Of a stretch of 64,000 nt of DNA, positions 62,609 to 64,000 are shown piece after piece (position 1 is the stretch's first letter; every line of letters starts with the position of its first letter). Origin of the DNA: Homarus americanus (lineage: Eukaryota; Arthropoda; Malacostraca; Decapoda; Nephropidae); the NCBI RefSeq assembly GCF_018991925.1, contig NW_024744357.1, positions 2,351,046 through 2,415,045 on the forward strand. The letters run 5' to 3'. Under the pieces are notes generated by a model that saw only the letters and a list, made by a program, of their open reading frames with translations, did no database searches and was not told the DNA's origin. A program made the position numbers and the translations under genes.

Positions 62609-62956
62609 CTTCGGGAGAGTCCGTTTGAGGCACTGGTTGAGACCCTTTCCCTCCTCCTCCTCCTCCTCTTACCTCCTCTCCTCCTCCTCTCCCTCTTCTC
62701 CTCCTCTTTCCTCCCTCCTCCTCCTCTTCCTCCTGCGCTCCTCCACCGTCCCTCCTCTCACGGCCTGACAGGAGGAGGAGGAGGAGGAGGGAGGGAGGAA
62801 GGAAGGAAGGAAGGTGGGTTGAGAACATAAAGAGCCGGGAAAAACAGCGGTAGTTAAGTCTTGTCTCACCAACGCCGCTAATGACCGAACTAGGTAATTG
62901 TTGTTGTTACTCCGCCATTACACAGGACCTATCATTATGACGGACGGACGGACGTA

Positions 62957-62960
62957 CGTG

Positions 62961-63027
<67 letters not shown>
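62957..63027. repeat. (GT)n microsatellite
   Basis: About 70 bp, one interruption, preceded by GGACGGACGGAC. Confidence 0.95.
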
Positions 63028-63028
<1 letters not shown>

Positions 63029-63624
63029 TTCAGAGAAAAACTAAGAAAAAACAACAATAAAAACAACACGAATAACATCAGCTCAAAAACAAGAATAACA
63101 AAAATAACACGAATAACAATAACAACGAACAAAATAAAAAAACAACCAGAACAACCATAAAATCATCATCGTCAATACCACCACCACCAACAATCACAAC
63201 AACAACCACCACCACCACACCTCTCTCGTTATAAAGTGACACATACTCTAATTACCCTCCGTGACACCTAACAAGTACACGGCACTGGGTAGTTAATTGG
63301 TCAGCAGCCAAACCTCAATTACTGCTCCACGTAACCCATTCATCAAGATACTGTTTCTCAAAAGCTCCTAAGGTGTAAAATTCATAACTTACGAGAAAAG
63401 GTTAAGGAAAAATCGGTCTTTGTGTGGTCGCTTGAGTCAAAGCCCCTAGTCATAATAGGTCGATGATAGGTAGGGTCAGATTAGGACACAGGACGAGTGG
63501 GACTAGGGAGGGACCCTAGTACAAGTTAATGGGGTAATGGGGTGAGCGTCTATTAAGGGCTGGTGAGGATGTAATAGGGCTAGTTTGTGTCTGTTGGGGC
63601 TGAAGGGCGAATGGGCCTATTACA
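63028..63624. other. Unannotated sequence with AAC/ACC-rich start
   Basis: Low-complexity AAC and CCA triplets to about 63225, then ordinary sequence with no recognised feature. Confidence 0.5.
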
Positions 63625-64000
63625 AATGGGTGGTGGTGGTAGTGATGGTGGTGGTGGTGAGGTGGTGGTGGTGGTGGTGGTGGGTGGTGGTGGTGGTGGT
63701 GGTGGTGGTAGTGGTGGTGGTCGTAGTGGTGGTGGTCATGGTAGTGGTGGTGGTGATGGTGGTGGTGGTAGTGATGGTGATGGTGGGGGTGGTGGTGGTA
63801 GTGATGGTGGTGGTGGTGAGTGATGGTGGTGGTCTTGGAGTGGTGGTGATGGTAGTCGTAGTGGTGGTGATGGTGGTGAGGTGGTGATGGTGGTGATGGT
63901 GGTGGTAGTGATGGTGGTGGTGGTGGTGGTGATGGTGGTGGTGTAGGTGGTGGTGGTGGTGGTGGTGGTGGTGGTGGTGGGTGGTGGTAGTGGTGGTGGT
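63625..64000. repeat. (GGT)n microsatellite running off the window
   Basis: GGT repeat with GAT and AGT variants. Spurious Val- and Gly-rich frames only. Confidence 0.95.

Noticed and set aside
61162..62828. Long Pro/Ser/Leu-rich open frames on the minus strand (195 and 461 codons)
   Set aside because: They lie wholly in the 30-bp minisatellite and adjoining GT and CCT tracts; several frames are open at once, as expected for a repeat.

Overview
Eukaryotic, intron-rich, AT-rich and extremely repeat-rich DNA. The mix points to an arthropod and most likely a malacostracan (decapod) crustacean: CCTAA/TTAGG telomere-type repeats, Penelope-like, CR1/L2-like and RTE-like LINEs, Gypsy elements, many hAT and pogo-type MITEs, and very abundant microsatellites. 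This is inference; no species-specific gene is visible. Two runs of exactly 100 N (39505-39604 and 58901-59000) mark scaffold joins, so the window is really three contigs whose mutual order depends on the assembly.

Contig 1 (1-39504) holds the only two host genes I can support, both on the minus strand. The first (1142-15733, unfinished at the 3' end and perhaps at the 5' end) is a split gene of at least 11 exons. I rebuilt it from splice sites and codon phases, which agree at every junction. It encodes at least 1241 residues with three homeodomains and seven zinc fingers (six C2H2, one C2HC), plus acidic, poly-Gln and Ser/Thr/Pro-rich stretches: a ZF-class homeobox transcription factor. Its introns are packed with DNA-transposon remnants (hAT, Charlie-like hAT, TIR/MITE nests) and two minisatellites. 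The second host gene is the last two exons of a CYP3-clan cytochrome P450 (38350-39246), cut off by the first gap. Between them lie about 22 kb without a recognisable host gene: a textbook pogo/Tigger-type MITE, LINE fragments, a Penelope-like GIY-YIG endonuclease fragment, a badly decayed LINE (about 32.1-34.9 kb) and two minisatellites.

Contig 2 (39605-58900) is almost entirely transposons. It starts with a CR1/L2-like reverse transcriptase and an opposing LINE ORF1. It then holds a deep insertion nest. A LINE gag-like ORF1 (45785-48461) is split by a 1446-bp LTR-type element. Just beyond lies a Gypsy element (48571-56368) whose gag-protease/RT junction is split by a CACTA-like DNA transposon carrying its own ORF, and whose 3' LTR has taken two further LTR insertions: a complete 1.9-kb TRIM-like element with near-identical LTRs, and a solo LTR. 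Two more LTR-like units follow (57.1-57.6 and 57.9-58.9 kb). Three LTR-type units in this contig share an unusual 5' architecture, described in the findings: a 32-nt sequence lying at the predicted transcription start, followed by a GTATGT donor-like site, and repeated about 206-218 nt downstream ending in a CAG acceptor-like site. The repeats match within each unit better than between units.

Contig 3 (59001-64000) is nearly all simple or tandem repeats: CCTAA-rich then TTAGG-rich blocks in opposite orientation, a roughly 1.3-kb G-rich minisatellite, GT tracts and a GGT tract running off the window end. No gene is supported there.
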